Part shown: positions 24,800 to 39,379 of the stretch, piece after piece
Layout: each line of letters begins with the position of its first letter
Numbering within the stretch: the stretch's first letter is position 1
From: Glandiceps talaboti
Taxonomy: Eukaryota; Hemichordata; Enteropneusta; Spengelidae
DNA length: 64,000 nt
NCBI RefSeq assembly: GCF_964340395.1
Contig: NC_135554.1
Location: 21,032,592-21,096,591 of the forward strand
Direction: 5' to 3'
Notes under the pieces: model-generated
Database searches by the model: none
Told to the model about the DNA's origin: nothing
The model's input: only the letters and a program-made list of their open reading frames with translations
Program-made: the position numbers and the translations under genes

Positions 24800-24875
24800 C
24801 TTAGGTGGCACAGTGTTCCATATTTTTAGGTGGCACAGTGTTCCATATTTTTGAAAAAAAAAGAAAGAAAGAAAG
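24800..24875. repeat. 27-bp direct duplication and short (AAAG)n
   Basis: TTAGGTGGCACAGTGTTCC followed by ATATTTTT occurs twice in a row at about 24802-24853, then (AAAG)n. A small tandem duplication without coding content. A poly-G run lies just before it (about 24761-24778). Confidence 0.85.
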
Positions 24876-24879
24876 AAAG

Positions 24880-26480
24880 TCAATTTATTTGCAATCCTAT
24901 ATATAGCTCAGAGTGAATGGGGTCAGTATTAAGTAAATAATGGATAATAACGGATGGCAACCCACCTTACAAATTACACTAAGGACGTCATTTCACCTCT
25001 ATCAAGGTCAATACTGCTAATCTGTTTTTCATTGTATAAATTGTTTGCTTTATTCATATATAAATCCATGTCCTCTCAGGGGTACTGTTAAAGAACAGTT
25101 TGGCATTCTTATTACATCTAACACAGCAACTATGGTATGCTTAATAGGTGTACGAATTGCCCACCGTCCTAGTTTCACGACACTTATACTGAAATCCCTA
25201 AGCCAGGATTAAAGTACACTATGTGAAGTACCTCTATACCGTAAATTGTTTGAATTGTTATTACGCTGGTTAGGATATGTATGTTTTCACGGCTGGTTGT
25301 CTATTCATAACAACGGCAGCTTAGCAAATGGCCTGAGGTAGTTATCGCTCAAATTGTACGGCGATAAAACGGCGGTTGTTGCTGAAATGATCAAAAGGTT
25401 AACTCGTAACAATTAGGTTAGTAAGACACAATGAATTTAAAGGTTTTTTTTCTTATTTTTATTTGTTTTTCTTTTTGTTTTTTTTGTTCGTGGTTTGGGA
25501 CTAACTATATAGAAATACCAAACGAGCGACACAAAGTAATGGAAAGGTTCCTTTCTGTCAGGTAGCAAACATAGTTAGAGACGCAATAAAAATAGGATGT
25601 ATACTACAACAACAGAGCAACAACAGACTATAAACTCCCCAATGCATGAATTTATTACATTATAAGTTCATATATAACAAAAAGACCAAATTGTCAACAT
25701 AGAGTGTTTGCTTTTACGGAGCGATGGACGCATGTTTTCAAATTTATGGTGGCGTCTGAAGTCGCCGGACAAGTACATTAACGACTTTTTCGGACAGGTT
25801 TCGGTCAGTTAATCATCTCATGCATTCCGTTTCACTTCGTTAAATGTGACGCATGCTTAAGAATATGAACTTAATAGTTTAACTGTTTTCGAATAACATT
25901 TCAACATTTCCAGTTAAGAGGACAACTTTTGATGTGTTTAACTTTAAAAGGGCCATGGCACAGACTGTAATAACTTACGTTCCCGTTTCGGCTGACACCA
26001 ATGCTTAACATACAATATTATACTTAAAGTCTGGGTTTACACTGGATAATCGAGTTGATATTTAATTATACACAAACTTGGAAATAAAAATAGTGGTGGA
26101 TTTCTTATTTATTGGTAACCAAAAAATTGTGTCATAATGCCATTTTTTAAATATCGTATGTACAGATTTCTGATGGGAGCTGTACCAGTTGGTAGTTTCT
26201 AAGATACGACGACATTGTTGCAATGCCATCAGCTATCAGCTAGCTACCACTCCCAAGAAGCCTAATGGGGGCTAAACAATCTTGAGTCTATACCAGTGGA
26301 TAGTAATGATTTAGCAGGTTTTAGTATACGTTAAGTTTGAATAACATATACAAGGGTATCTGGCTAGGGAACAAACTTAATAGTATAACCATGAAGACCC
26401 TGCATGTACGTACTCATCTAAATTCACAAAAACTTGAATTATTAGCACATTCTATGAACTGTTAATTGCGAGACACACAC
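24880..26480. other. No gene seen
   Basis: Intergenic, AT-rich DNA with poly-T patches near 25445-25490. No recognised exon, RNA or transposon end. Confidence 0.5.
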
Positions 26481-26749
<269 letters not shown>

Positions 26750-27124
26750 CTGGAATTATGCGCCGGGATCCCTCAGATATATTGGTTGGATATTTCCGCT
26801 GAGAGATACATACACGACTCACTATAGTGAAACTTTAAGTGTGGTTCCCTTAGTTTTATGGCTTGTATATGCCAAGTATACAACTCCAATATAATTTATA
26901 TTGTGAACAATTGTCAGTTTTGCTGAGTTCATGCGCTATGAGAATTTGAACACCTTTTGTTCAGTTTCAATCGCGAAAAACGAAAGACGGAGTAGATAAA
27001 TATGAGAACTCTTGAGGGCGCCATTACAATTTCGTCCCTTTACCATCATCGCATCATTATTATAGCACCTTACGACGTCAAGAGGACTTTGAAAAATGAA
27101 TTCACAATATGATCATATATGTTG

Positions 27125-27159
27125 TGACATGACATGACATGACATGACATGACATGACA
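27125..27159. repeat. (GACAT)n microsatellite
   Basis: Seven or so perfect TGACA/GACAT pentamers in tandem. Confidence 0.95.
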
Positions 27160-27199
27160 CTACACTACATTACGCGATACAAGATGACGTAATAGGACG

Positions 27200-30100
27200 A
27201 ATTAGGGAACAATGTTTCATTTTATGATGATTTGAATATGATGAAATCGTAAAAACGTCAATCTAAAAAAATATATATTGATTCTATGAATTCCATTTTA
27301 AAATAAGTTACTGTCGCTAGTCGTTCATGACCTAAGTTTGAAGATATATAGACATACTGTATGCAAACAGAAATTCTGTCTTAAGTGTGTATGAAATCGG
27401 ATCTCTATCTCGAGATAGAGTGGTTTAGTATGTACATGATGTATGAATTGCCTGATTAACAAGATATATACATATCCTAAATTTGTTTAATTTCCAGTCT
27501 CCTGGTTTTTGTCAAAAATTATCATCGGAGACTGTCTTCATGGAACTTGGAAGAATGTTGTTCTTTGCGATGAAAAAATGAATAAGTTGTCAAACAAATC
27601 ATACCTTGCAGTGTTAGAGAAATGTCTCTAATGGTACAGCTGATCGTACGAGGGCGATGTTATGGTTCAACTCACTCGCAATGGCAGGGATCTCGTGACC
27701 TTGTGGATAGGATGATAGGATCGGTTTCGATGTTATCATTTTCTCTTGCGCCCTCAGCGTTGGGATTGAGATGCATAAAAAGCATTGCGAGCCTAGAGGA
27801 ACGAGAAGAATTTACGGCGGGTGGAGGGGGTATTTCTTGTCAACACTTTTCACTTCTCCTCCTTAGCATGCTAAAAATTTCATGACCCCCAAAATGAAAA
27901 GTTGAATATGGTCTTCAATATGATCCTCAGTTATTTAGCAATTTTCCTCCTTAATACATATTATCTGGTCCTTGTCAATGAATGCTCTTGGAGTATAATT
28001 TTTTTCAAGGAGCCACAAATAACAAGCACAGTATTTCAAGCCACCTTCTCCTTAAAAACCATAAGACTTTAAGAACCCCCACCCCCATACATACACACAA
28101 TTTGTATCACCATTTTTTTTCTTGGCCTTCCATTTTCTGCTCAGACTTCCTTTGCCGCCATAATATAAATACTACCCATCCCTAATGATATGCTGATAAC
28201 TCCCAACATATGGGAGAATATACGTACCATCAAGTTTTATCACCGAGACTGATACGCTTTACGTAATCACCTTGGGCCTCATACTAAGATATTAATTTTC
28301 TGGGCAAATGAATAATTTAATCACCCAATTAGCATACATGTGAAGGACTATGCCGACAACCACTTGTTAGATTCAATTAATGGGCGATGTCTTGGTGATC
28401 ATGTGTCTTCAACTTTTACCTCTACGTTTGCTCGCTATTCCATCGGCAAATAACACGTATCACCATATCTGCATTATAGTTGAAATAATAAAACCGTGCC
28501 AATGCACTTTTCATCGTTTATGTTGTGGTGGTGGTGTTGTAGATATGTTTTTAATTGGTTATTGAAGCAGGCATTATAACCTACTTTGACGTCGACCGGT
28601 ACGTATATCAGAGAAAATAAAGTTATTGTGAAATGTGTATTAATCTTCCGAGTCATGGCTCTTTGTGAGCACATGAGGTCTCTGGAAAATGTCGATGTTA
28701 CTGAATATTACATTGCCTGATGAACCAAAGGTGTAATCAAGGGACGAGGTATGCCTTCGATGATTTTCGAATCTTGTTCTAGGCATAGTTAGACATCTTA
28801 TGAATTTTACTGACGCATGATAGCGCATACCCTGTGTGGGTGCGTGAGTGAGTGAATGCGTGTGTACACATGTGATTAAGTTTAATAGACAATTACAATA
28901 TTATTATCGCCTTGGATTAAATCAATGCATTTAATAATTATATAATAGTTAAGTATTTGCGATTCAAAAGTAAAGTTTACATTTCGTAAGAAAAACATCT
29001 TCATTCACCATAAACGTACATTAGGAACTACCGTGATCACATTTGAAAAGACAAACTCTGTCAAAAGATGGCTGAACTTAGAAATCAACTTGAATCTTTG
29101 ATAGTCGAAGGAAAATTGACACGAAATATAAAATATTGACTACAAATGTATGCAAATACTAGCTAATGAACTTGACGGATATTTGAACACGTTTGTTTGC
29201 AGTCACTTGGGTTGGCTTGGTAGTGACGTCACTCATTCATTGGTAATGAAGTTTTCCATATTCAAAAAACAACTGTGTGGTTTACCTATGTACACATCAG
29301 TCGTTCTCGTAGTCACGTGATATCAGTATTGTTATCTTGAATATAGGGGCTAGTCTGTAACTGTACAGTATAAATCACTATGGTTACCATGGTTACTTTG
29401 TTTCATGTTGAAATAGTCTAACAATTAACAATACAACAAAACCATGTTGAATCACGTTTAACTGTTAGAACATCACCAGGTATTTAGGAAGGATAGAATA
29501 GCACCATGGCATAATTTTTTGGGGAAACCAAATTTTTTTTATTCCATCGACCTTTAAATCCCATTTCAAAAGACAGGAAGGCTTAGAGAAGACTTCCTTT
29601 ACACCGACTCAATCCTGAACGGAATGTGATAAATATATATCGATTCCTTAATTCATTTACTTGGCCACTAGCAGTAGAAATTACTACACTCCCACAACAT
29701 CTCTTAAAAAGACAATTAATGTAGGTAAACGTTTAAGGATCTGAGTAATAGGTACTTGTACAAAGATACCATTGTATTGATGGCTGCTGTTAATTGAAAT
29801 TCTGACAAGCTATATTCGACTACATACAAGATCGAATTACACGTAAGGATTATATCTGTCAATTTCACCAGATGAAATATCGTTGAAATGGAGACTGGAT
29901 TTGAAAGAATTAAATAACTACACACATATCACTAAAAAGAGTTCGATATGATTGACAGCTAGTATGGGTGAAATTAACATAACAATTATGACTGACACGA
30001 ACAAGTGTACTCGCGTTAGTATCCGGCTAACGCTACATTTAGTGAGCTGTCGGCTGAGGCACTTGGAGGTCGAGTAGCATACTTGAAGTGTACCCTTGTA

Positions 30101-30780
30101 TATGATTGAAAGTCGTGGGGGTACAGTGTTTTCATTCCTCTTAATTGACACTGTCAACACCACAGTCTCTTATTTGTTTGTGAAACAGAAAGTCACTGGC
30201 TTTGCTGATATAATTCGCGTTCATTGTTTGGGTTGGAATGTGGCATTTCAATGAGCCGTGCCGTTATTCGTATTGGTAATCAATAGTACGATCGATGTTA
30301 TTATTACACTGCTCAATGGGTTCTTAACTTCTACCTTACCCGGGTGAATGTGCTTGCCGGTCAATACCCGTTTATCAAAGCTCCCCCGTAGCTATGAATC
30401 GAATTCTCCGGTATTGTGATCCAAAGCCCCCGTTGAAGATGATTCGAACGAAAACACGATAGTCCATGCTGATTTTCAGTAGAATGATGAAATTGATTGA
30501 AAAGTGATATAATCAGCATCTAATGATTAAAAGTCGACGTTGTTCATTACGGAGAAATTTAAAAAGCACCGTAAAAATATAATAGCTCATTGTAAAAAAT
30601 TACATTTAGCTTATGTTTACGCTAGGATGGCTGGTTGCCATGGATTTTATAGAAGAGCGCAAAACGTATACATTTTGTAGCTGGAATTGAATTCCAGTAA
30701 TATGGCAAGAGTTGTGGAGTTGCGTCAATCTTAGAAAAGCCTTTGAAATTAATGTTGATGTTTTGAAATATTCTGTCAAG
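27200..30780. other. No gene seen
   Basis: Intergenic DNA with no recognised exon. CTCTATCTCGAGATAGAG at 27403-27420 is a perfect palindrome. GTTACCATGGTTAC at 29383-29396 and GTTGCCATGGAT at 30634-30645 resemble RFX X-boxes. The right end should hold the 3' UTR of the third Tctex1-domain gene. Confidence 0.5.
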
Positions 30781-30789
30781 GTGGATTAT

Positions 30790-31395
30790 CTACTCAAAAT
30801 AGATGCCATACACCGTTGCAACAGCAAACAGAGAACCGTTCTTGTAGTTCGCTGATACGTAATCGTCGGTTCGTTCATCCCAGACACATCGACTTCCCAT
30901 CCGCAGACATTGCTCCTGACACGAACCGATGACAACGAAGACGACGATTTTATGGCGACTGATATTCAGCTTTTTAATCCTCATTTTGATCACCTCTGAC
31001 AAATTCCGCGCCAAGTTGTTAGCTCTTCCTTTGTCGTATTTCTCGCCTTGTAGTCGACTCTGGAGGATATCTTCCACGACATCCCGTACTTTGTGGCCTT
31101 TGAAACCAGTCTCATCATCTGGTTTCATCTTGAATGTATTTTCATATTTCTTGACAGGCGCTGGTGGTTTGTCCTTCACCAGGAACTTGTGTACGGAGTT
31201 CCACATGGATGGTCGCTTAGCGAGAAAGCCAAACGCAGGTTTAGGTCTGTCTAGTCCTCCGGTTGTAGCTGTGGCGTTCGAAGAATTACTGAGTTTCGAT
31301 ATGATGGATGCTGCTGACTTCTCTCTCGGTAACTGTTGTGGTTCCGAGTCGTTCTGTGAGTCACTTTTAGCTGCAGCTGCCAACGCGGCCATCAT
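30790..31395 (-). CDS. Tctex1-domain protein 3 of 3 (DYNLT5/TCTEX1D1-like)
   Basis: A single-exon gene of 201 aa. Residues about 1-80 are Ala/Ser/Asn-rich (MMAALAAAAKSDS start), followed by AKRPSMWNSVHKFLVKD. The R-x-S-x-W pattern echoes RRGSVWGK of the gene at 11.1 kb. The Tctex1 domain is about residues 85-201: NTFKMKPDDETGFKGHKVRD, VVEDILQSRL, LSEVIKMRIKKLNI, SRHKIVVFVVIGS, SRCVWDERTDDYV, GSLFAVATVYGIYFE. The domain C-terminus is identical to that of gene 2 over VATVYGIYFE. The expected role is dynein light chain-like or ciliary adaptor; orthology beyond the family is not settled. The frame is intact. Confidence 0.92.
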   Translation of the reverse strand: MMAALAAAAKSDSQNDSEPQQLPREKSAASIISKLSNSSNATATTGGLDRPKPAFGFLAKRPSMWNSVHKFLVKDKPPAPVKKYENTFKMKPDDETGFKGHKVRDVVEDILQSRLQGEKYDKGRANNLARNLSEVIKMRIKKLNISRHKIVVFVVIGSCQEQCLRMGSRCVWDERTDDYVSANYKNGSLFAVATVYGIYFE

Positions 31396-31419
31396 CTTGA
31401 CGGCTTATATGTAGATTAA

Positions 31420-33180
31420 TACAGAAATAATGAATGACTTCTTACAATTTGTGAGTAGGAACAATTTCACGTGTTCGTAGTTTCCTCTATAACATTCCAG
31501 CTGTCTGAACTGTTAGCCGATCGTCGTTTTGGCAACAACGTTGCCTCCTGCTGATTGTCACCTCGAACTCTGCTAGTGTTCTCTATAGTGGTCTGAGTAG
31601 CAATCAACAAATGAGTTTGTTATTATAGCGGTCTTCGTTGCCAGTTACGAGTAATCAATTATTATAATGCATTTTGAAACAAACAGCGAGAGAGGGCATT
31701 CTTTGTTATTTAAATAACCTTGAAGCAATAGATAAACAGATTCTATTCAAATAAATTTACATAGGAGTGACACGGGATGTTATTTGCTGGGAAAAGGGGT
31801 AAACTAACCCCCCCCCCCAATTTGCCTTGCACATGATGGTATGATAGTCTAGGCTTCAAGAGAAAATGAATTACTTCTCCATTCACTTCGATTCACTATA
31901 TCCATACACCGTGACAAGTGCTTTATTACAGTCTCTCAATTATTAAAGTCGTTTTAAAAGTTAATGTTGTGAAATGCACCTACGTCACCCGTTCCAATTG
32001 CATATACTTAATGGGAACGTAACAGGTGTTGGGTCAATCATACCAGAATTAATCTATCTAACAGTGGAAAGGTTCTCGCGTGACTTAACTAAGGACATTT
32101 TTTTTCAGAAAGCTCAAGGCATTACGTAGAACCCTAAACGCTTCAAGTACTTTAGGGTTAAATATTTGGAATTTTTGACATGAAATATATTGAATTATCT
32201 GGTTTGAATGAGTATAATAATGATGTCTTGATGACGCAAGAGTGGAATTTGATATCGTCTGCCCTACTCTTTATCGTTGAGTTGGTCTGAAAACTGTTTT
32301 GAAGACTATCATTGTATGTAATAATTCCCCCTTTTCAACTACACGACTTGGTACTCAGACACGCCATTTGCGTAACATTAGTGGCACGACGTTTCCATGG
32401 TGACGACAGTAAACTATAGTCCCAAAATGAATTCTTTTGGCAAGCAGTAAGTCTTTGAGGCGATTTGTCTGACCTTAATAATTCTCTAGGTCGGGACAAT
32501 GGAAGGATTATAGGCGATAGAAGGGTTTCCGATCGACTGAAAATCCGTCCCGCAAACCATATTCGTGCTAAATTGCGTCATTCAATTGCTATGATCGAAA
32601 ATTCGTAGTTATAAAGAATGTCATTAATGGTGTCGTGAGTAGGTTGGTTGTCTGTTTTTTTGTTTGTCACAATAACCTATCGTAATTGATCTATATATGT
32701 ATAATAGCTTTATGTTACAATGCTAATATCACTTCTCATTTGAATTCGCCACCATGAACAGGTACTCGGTATCGACTTTGTCTATCTTCAGTCTAGGCAT
32801 CGAGACTAGCCCAGTAGTGTGTTGCCATGGCTACAAAGAACATATATCTAAAACGTAGCACGTCTCAATAAGTAAACGACGTTTAATAATTTCGTGGATA
32901 CTGATATGTCTTTAGAATTGTTCGTATCAGTGAATTGTTTAAATTAAAGCTAACTAGATTGCAATGACACAAGCAACATGTGCACAATTACAATACTGTT
33001 TACGCCTAATAAGGTATATTTCATGGAATATATATATTACCAACAACCTCCAGTAAGGTTTACCCTTACCTCCAGGCATCAGCAGCAGGACAAATTTAAC
33101 CATGGACGTTGGAGTGAGAAGATTTAACATATTAAAGAAGGTGTGGATATTTGCTGACAAATTCTACATTCTAACTTGCA
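31420..33180. other. No gene seen; upstream of Tctex1 gene 3
   Basis: GGCAACAACGTTGCC at about 31535-31549 is a perfect palindrome with a central A, about 145 bp upstream of the start codon. GTTGCCATGGCTAC at 32821-32834 is one mismatch from an RFX X-box. No exons recognised. Confidence 0.45.
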
Positions 33181-33190
33181 TGTATCACGT

Positions 33191-33207
33191 GTCTGTCTGT
33201 CTATCTA

Positions 33208-33274
<67 letters not shown>

Positions 33275-33290
33275 GCGTGTATGTCTGTCT
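33191..33290. repeat. (CTGT)n microsatellite
   Basis: (GTCT)n with a few CTAT variants over about 85 bp. Confidence 0.96.
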
Positions 33291-33554
33291 ATCTGCCAAC
33301 CTAACTGTCTGCCCTGGCCCTAAGTTAACTAATTGTCAGTTTGTCTGTATTTGTGCGCGTGTGTGTCTGTGTGTAGGTCTATGAGAAATATTACCCCAAA
33401 GTTATCATTGTAATTGACTGAATTTTGACTAATTGACACAAAATGCTACATCAAATTTAGAGTGCACGTGATTTGCGGTTTAATATCATCAGTTTCAGGG
33501 GGTACTAGTATTGCCCGCGAAACTCAACACAGTACAAACACGAAGAAACATGTT

Positions 33555-33685
<131 letters not shown>

Positions 33686-33749
33686 CAATCGTTCTCTCTT
33701 TCACATATCACTGACCATATATGTGTGAAAGCTATCGATTAGTCCAAAT

Positions 33750-35160
33750 AAAACAGACTATTAATAATATCATTCCGGTACCCGACGGATCCTGAGGGAA
33801 AAAAAGAGACGGTTACTTCTAATTCTCTTGTAAAAACCGTGTTTCCACTCCAGAGAGACCGGGTCATCTCGGCTGTAAGTTGAATTTATACCGTACAGTG
33901 ACAGAATATGCAGACTAAGTGTGTCTACTTCACCTATAACTGCCTTCATGTACAAATGCTAGCCAACGTCTATGGACTGTATAGTGAGTGTCTTGCCCAG
34001 GCTTTGGGTTGATATAGCTGCAATCTCTCATAAATAAAAAAAAAACAAAGGTAAAATAAAATAAAATCCCCATCTGCCGACCCTATTTTCTAAAATCGTG
34101 TTATCAGAAACAAGTAATTTAAAACATTTTTTTTGTCTGATTGCCACCCCATTCTGAAAAATATTGTAGTTCCGATACGGATTTTGGTGAATGACAACCG
34201 AGGCATTTAGTAGTAGTCCCTACGGTCATTCTTGATTTGAACATAATCTGTAATTTGAAGATAAGCTATCCAAGGTTAACTAATCTGACAATACTGTAAA
34301 TGACTAAACTCTCAGAATGCTTGGGTCACGCCTTTTACATCCAGTCACAACAACCTGTTGATTCGCACTCGCTTTCTGACGTAAACGCTAAGATTATAAC
34401 GCCCTCAACAATTGTAATTTGAATTGTTCAGGTCCTTCGTCTTCTGCTCACAGGTTGTTGAGATAGCGAATTTATGAACCTCATTGCCCATGATTTTCTC
34501 GGACGGACGACACAAAAATAACCCTCCCTACATTAATTGCTACTTCAGTGAAGACAACTGCAGAACCAATCATGAACAAGCAAATGACATCTGCCCCACA
34601 TACACACTTGCTCCATTAAAAGTACTAAATAAAAAGAACAGTAACTGCCATAAAAAGTAGATTGAGTGACAGGTTTGTTGAGAATTTAAAATTTAAAAAA
34701 GAAAAAATCACATCTTTGCAAAGATGTGAATTTTTTTTTTGTCCTGACCAGAAACAATTCCTTTTTTTTGCCAAATATAGAGAATTCATTGTTCATGGTT
34801 CAAAGCATCAATAGGAAAGTTGCTAAGCCACCTGACTAATAGTACCGTATACCATGTAGTTATTTTGGAATGGTAAATTGGAAATGAATGCAAGATTTCA
34901 AAATATCGCATTCTAAATGTGAATTTAAAATTGCTAATGCAGTTGATATTTTTTTCTTTCATTTTCATTGGTGGGGTTTATCGAATAAATCATGCAAGCG
35001 GATAAGAGTTTAGCAGTCAATGCATTGCAAAATATATGCATGTGTCTCTATGTACAAAATGAGTGACATTGGGATTTGATGTAGAGTCCTAGGTGTCGTT
35101 AATATTAATATACAAGCTTTACATCAAGTCAAACAAACAACACTGCAGACAGATTTGTGG
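33750..35160. other. No gene seen
   Basis: AT-rich intergenic DNA. A perfect 22-bp palindrome lies at 34708-34729 (TCACATCTTTG and its complement), flanked by A-rich and T-rich runs, so it could form a hairpin followed by T10. No exons recognised. Confidence 0.5.
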
Positions 35161-36670
35161 CTTCACAAAATACAATTTATTGAAACAGAAATGGCAGCAC
35201 TCTACTACTGGTAATACTAAAACTTGACAACCTATTGGAAATCACTTTTTTGGTATTGACTCATAACTTGGACATGTTCAAGCCTGTATGTATTCTTTAA
35301 ACTTGTGTGTAGTATTACATGTACACTTACAAGTGAATATTTCATCATTTATTTTCAATATATTTTACACAACTTTTGTCAAGGCCTTTGATTTAAACTC
35401 TGTTGACTGTAGTCTGTAAGATGTGCCATGTCAGGGCACCCTTGTGCATTGGCAAATCCCTTTCATGGAAAAAGCAGACTGCTAAAGGTGAAACGACATG
35501 ACATATTTTACAGTCTATATTGATTGATTGATACAGGCTATATTGATTGGAGGAAAGAAATTTCATATTCTTTACATACAAACTTGAACTCTGCCAGTGG
35601 GGGCACTGAATTCTTAATGGCGATATGACACTTTTGATGTGAGGGTGAGAAGTGTTTGGATATACGGCTGGTATTTTATTGGACATATTTCACTGAATCT
35701 GGGCTAGTTCTATACTACTTAAACTGATATAATTAATATGAATAAAGTCATTGCAAAATATTTGTTGCCATTTGCTGGTATAATGAGTGCTACGGTGGCA
35801 TTCTTGTGGTATTTGCACAGTGCAATGTGTTGTTCTCTGTGGCCATGCAATAGAAAACATTGTGAGCACAAATACTAATATCCAGAGTACCAACACTCAT
35901 TGGCACAGGATTCTATTATCATTATATGTTCATCCAAAACAGAAAATTTTACAAAACAGACAACTGTGCGTGATTATGTGTACATGGAACAATTAAGCCA
36001 TATAATGCATTTTGCCTGTGATTTACAATATTTGTTGGACATATAACTTCACAACTCTTCCAATTTTATCACCTCTATTTCAACCCTTGAATGAACTCAA
36101 TGCCTTTTTGGGCATGTAGCATGCCCTCACAAGACCATTATTTGCCATCATTTAACTTCATTGATCAATCAGAAAGTTCATTTGATATCAACATGATGTT
36201 AGTGAAGTGATAGCTTCATTTGGGAAGACTCGATGCACCAGCCATATCCACTTCCTAGGTAATTGTTTATGACAGCATGTCATCCCTGTTGGTTCCAAAC
36301 TGAAATTCAAAATGTAGATTAATCATGTGGCTGTGTTCCTATCTAAGTCTACACTATGAATAACCCTATTGGTCAATATCTTCTGAATTGCTACCAATCA
36401 GATTAGTCATGTAGTGGCTGGCATGCTACATACATGGAAAACTTGCAAGTTCACTTAAGGGTTGCAATGGAGGTTATGTTAGCAAACAGCCTTGATGATT
36501 CAAGATGTATTATGTGATCAACCTTCGTGCACAGATGATAACAGCTATAAAAATCTTTACTCTTTGTTTCTAACATAGAATGTTCCTCAGAAATAGACTC
36601 TTAGATTTTTGCTGTTGCTTTTTTCGAGAAAACTCTAACCTATTCAGTTAAAATCAATAAAAATAATTCT

Positions 36671-36832
36671 AGGGTCACCATACAATTTTTTGAAATAGAG
36701 GTAGTCATTTTAGAATCCAATATGGCCGCCAAATCCAATATGGCGGCCACATACTGTTTTTAACTCTATGGGAAAATAAAGGTTTGATGATTTCCTTGCA
36801 AACAGGATGGTGACCCCAAAATTTCTTTTATT
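36671..36832. repeat. Inverted-repeat element with AATATGGCGGCC core
   Basis: GGGTCACCATACAATTTTTT near 36672 is mirrored by AGGATGGTGACCCC near 36806. In the middle, AATCCAATATGGCCGCC and AATCCAATATGGCGGCC stand in tandem. The core resembles YY1 sites and the AGCCATATTGGAT repeats at 3.5-4.2 and 19.1 kb. Confidence 0.5.
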
Positions 36833-38934
36833 ATTTCAAAAGGACCATGTACAAGCTTTCATATGGCAAAGTTTGGAGAGAAGAATTTTGATTTTCAGGA
36901 AAATTTGTCACTGAGACACATTCTGCCTTTAGAGATACACCACAAATCTTTTCAATGAATCTTACTGCAGGTAAGCATTTTCTGAATTTGCTCTGAAATG
37001 GAGGCAAGGTTTTGTAACATGATAATCCAACCATTTTAACAGTACACACTCTCTGGTAGCCATGTACTAAAATATTATTTTACTACAACCTTTTCATTGT
37101 CTTTTTAATACTCATCCAAACTGTCTACCACACTAGCAATCTATTACTTTGGAGAAAAACCAGATCTTGGGAGTTTGACATCTTAACTAGGTCTTTGATA
37201 CTTTTCTGAAGTGGTGGAAATATACTATTTGTATGGTAAAACTGTACATAACTCTACACAGCCTACAAAACCATTAGCAGCAACAAGTACATAATCAAAA
37301 AACATTCGTACGATAGGGGTAACATTGATACAACAACCAACTTACAAACATTTATCCTGAGTTCCTGAGATCAATATATAGCAATGGGAAATTTTATTTC
37401 CTACAGCAATCTGAACAAATACAGCATTTGTTTCCAACTATTTTATTTCTCTTAAGTTTGATGGATTTTCTGAACAAAAAAACTGATAAACGTAATGTTA
37501 GGGTATGTTTTATTCCATATATTTTGTTACTCACAGCATGGCACTAGAACAATCAATGGGTCAGTCTTGCAGCAGTTAATTAATATCAGGTTGCTGTGTC
37601 TGTGTCTGCTCAAAAACCTGTAAAAATTTGGGAAATACGGAACACATGCCCAGGAAAAGTACATGTAATGATAATCTATGTCATTAGAAAGATTTTATTA
37701 GGGTATAAGAAATAGTCATAATCCAATACTTAGATTTTACAGTTAGTTTGTTTTGCTACCAAACTTTTGACACTAACAAACTTGGAACTTGGAAAGAGTG
37801 GTGTTTTCTCTATCATAATATAACACCGTAGTGATGTTACTAGCTCCAAAGGACCACAACTGTACCACAACTGTACTTAGTCTACATACAATCTACACAC
37901 ACGTCAAATCTTTTGGGTGAAAAAAAGTTCCCATAATTTGTGAAAAAGGACTTTTTTCAAAAAGCTTTGATTGACATACTGGCCATAATGGTTTGTACAG
38001 AATAAGATTTCCACTTTCTTCATTTTGTGATAATTGTGTAACATAGTTGGACCTATGTAAAGACATATACACTGATACACTTCCATTCAATAACTAGGTT
38101 GCCTTTATAGGCTTCACGAATAGTCTCCACTGGCCTATTCTGTCTTTAGTAACATTTACACATTATGCAGAAGTAATCTGTAAAATATCACTTTAGACAT
38201 GTTCAGTAGTTTGTTTTGCATCTTTGCGGGCCACAGCATATCTTTACTTTCCTGTGTAAGAGATATTTTGAAAATTTACAAGACCTGTAAGTTTCTCTGA
38301 CTAATTCTCCTTGGCAGATGATCTTCTTTCTATAATCAGACTCAAGTGAATAACAATATTTAGTAAATACCAGTATATTCCATTTTACACCAGTTACTGT
38401 TTCTCCTAATGTGCTCCCATAAGAAGTACAGAGCCCCTCCCCTCCCCCTCATAAAGTACAGAGCCCCCATCCCCCATACAGTACAGAAGCCCAATTACTT
38501 CCCATTTCTTCTAAGGGTGGATTATAAACCTTAACAAAAACAAAAACAACAACACTTTTTAAAGTAATATTTTGCATCAACTTCAAATTTCTGTTTGAAC
38601 TTAACACTATATTCTTAGCTTATAAATTCTAGTATTTATTTTTGGTAAGACCTTAGGTCTTGTTGACAAACAAAATAATACAGATATATCATATGTCAAT
38701 GGCAGTAAAGCAGCTAAATGCTTTGAGAAATGTCAAACTACAAAAATATCATGTCAAAACATTAATGATCAAGACATAAAAACATAAACACTCAAGACAG
38801 ATTCTACTACTTTCATTCTTGTACACTGGTTCTCGTCACTTTTGTGATTCCAGGATAGATTTCAAACAATGGCCACTCAGACTCCTATAAACAAATCAAT
38901 ATTTTGTACTGCATTTTGTATTTTGTGGAGTCAT

Positions 38935-39210
38935 ATGGTGGTTGAAAGAGGTGAGAGTGGCTGCCTCAGAATCTGCAGGTTGCAGGGTCAAGCCTTGTCA
39001 CTGCTGTTTATTTGTGCTAAAGTCTTTAGCCAAGATTTGAACAACAAATGTGTCAAAGTCAACCAAGCTATACAACTGGGGACCTGGTTGGGTAGAGGTT
39101 GCAATGTGAATGCTATAATCCTATGAGGGTGCAATAGATTGTATGCTCCCCAGGGAGTTGAGGAATTATAATGGGCCATTGTGCCACTATAGATCTGTGC
39201 CAGGATAATG
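38935..39210 (+). mobile_element. tRNA-derived SINE, 5' part
   Basis: GAGTGGCTGCCTCAGAA (A-box-like) and GGTTGCAGGGTCAAGCC (B-box-like) form a pol III head. The body includes CCAAGATTTGAACAACA and ACCAAGCTATACAACTGGG. The last ~85 bp, from GGTGCAATAGATTGTATG and GCTCCCCAGGGAGTTGAGG onward, match 43095-43185. The usual 3' tail is missing here, so the copy is 3' truncated. Confidence 0.65.
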
Positions 39211-39379
39211 ATTTTAGCATCTGTAGCTCTCTGGAGGACAGAAGTTTTGTATGATCTAATTGTTGATAGACATTCCAGTCTATATTTCAGCTTGATATTA
39301 TGAAGCCCCATCTGTGAATCTTACAATTATATTATGCTTCACACAGTATGTGCGATTTGATTGGTTAACAAGCTATGTT

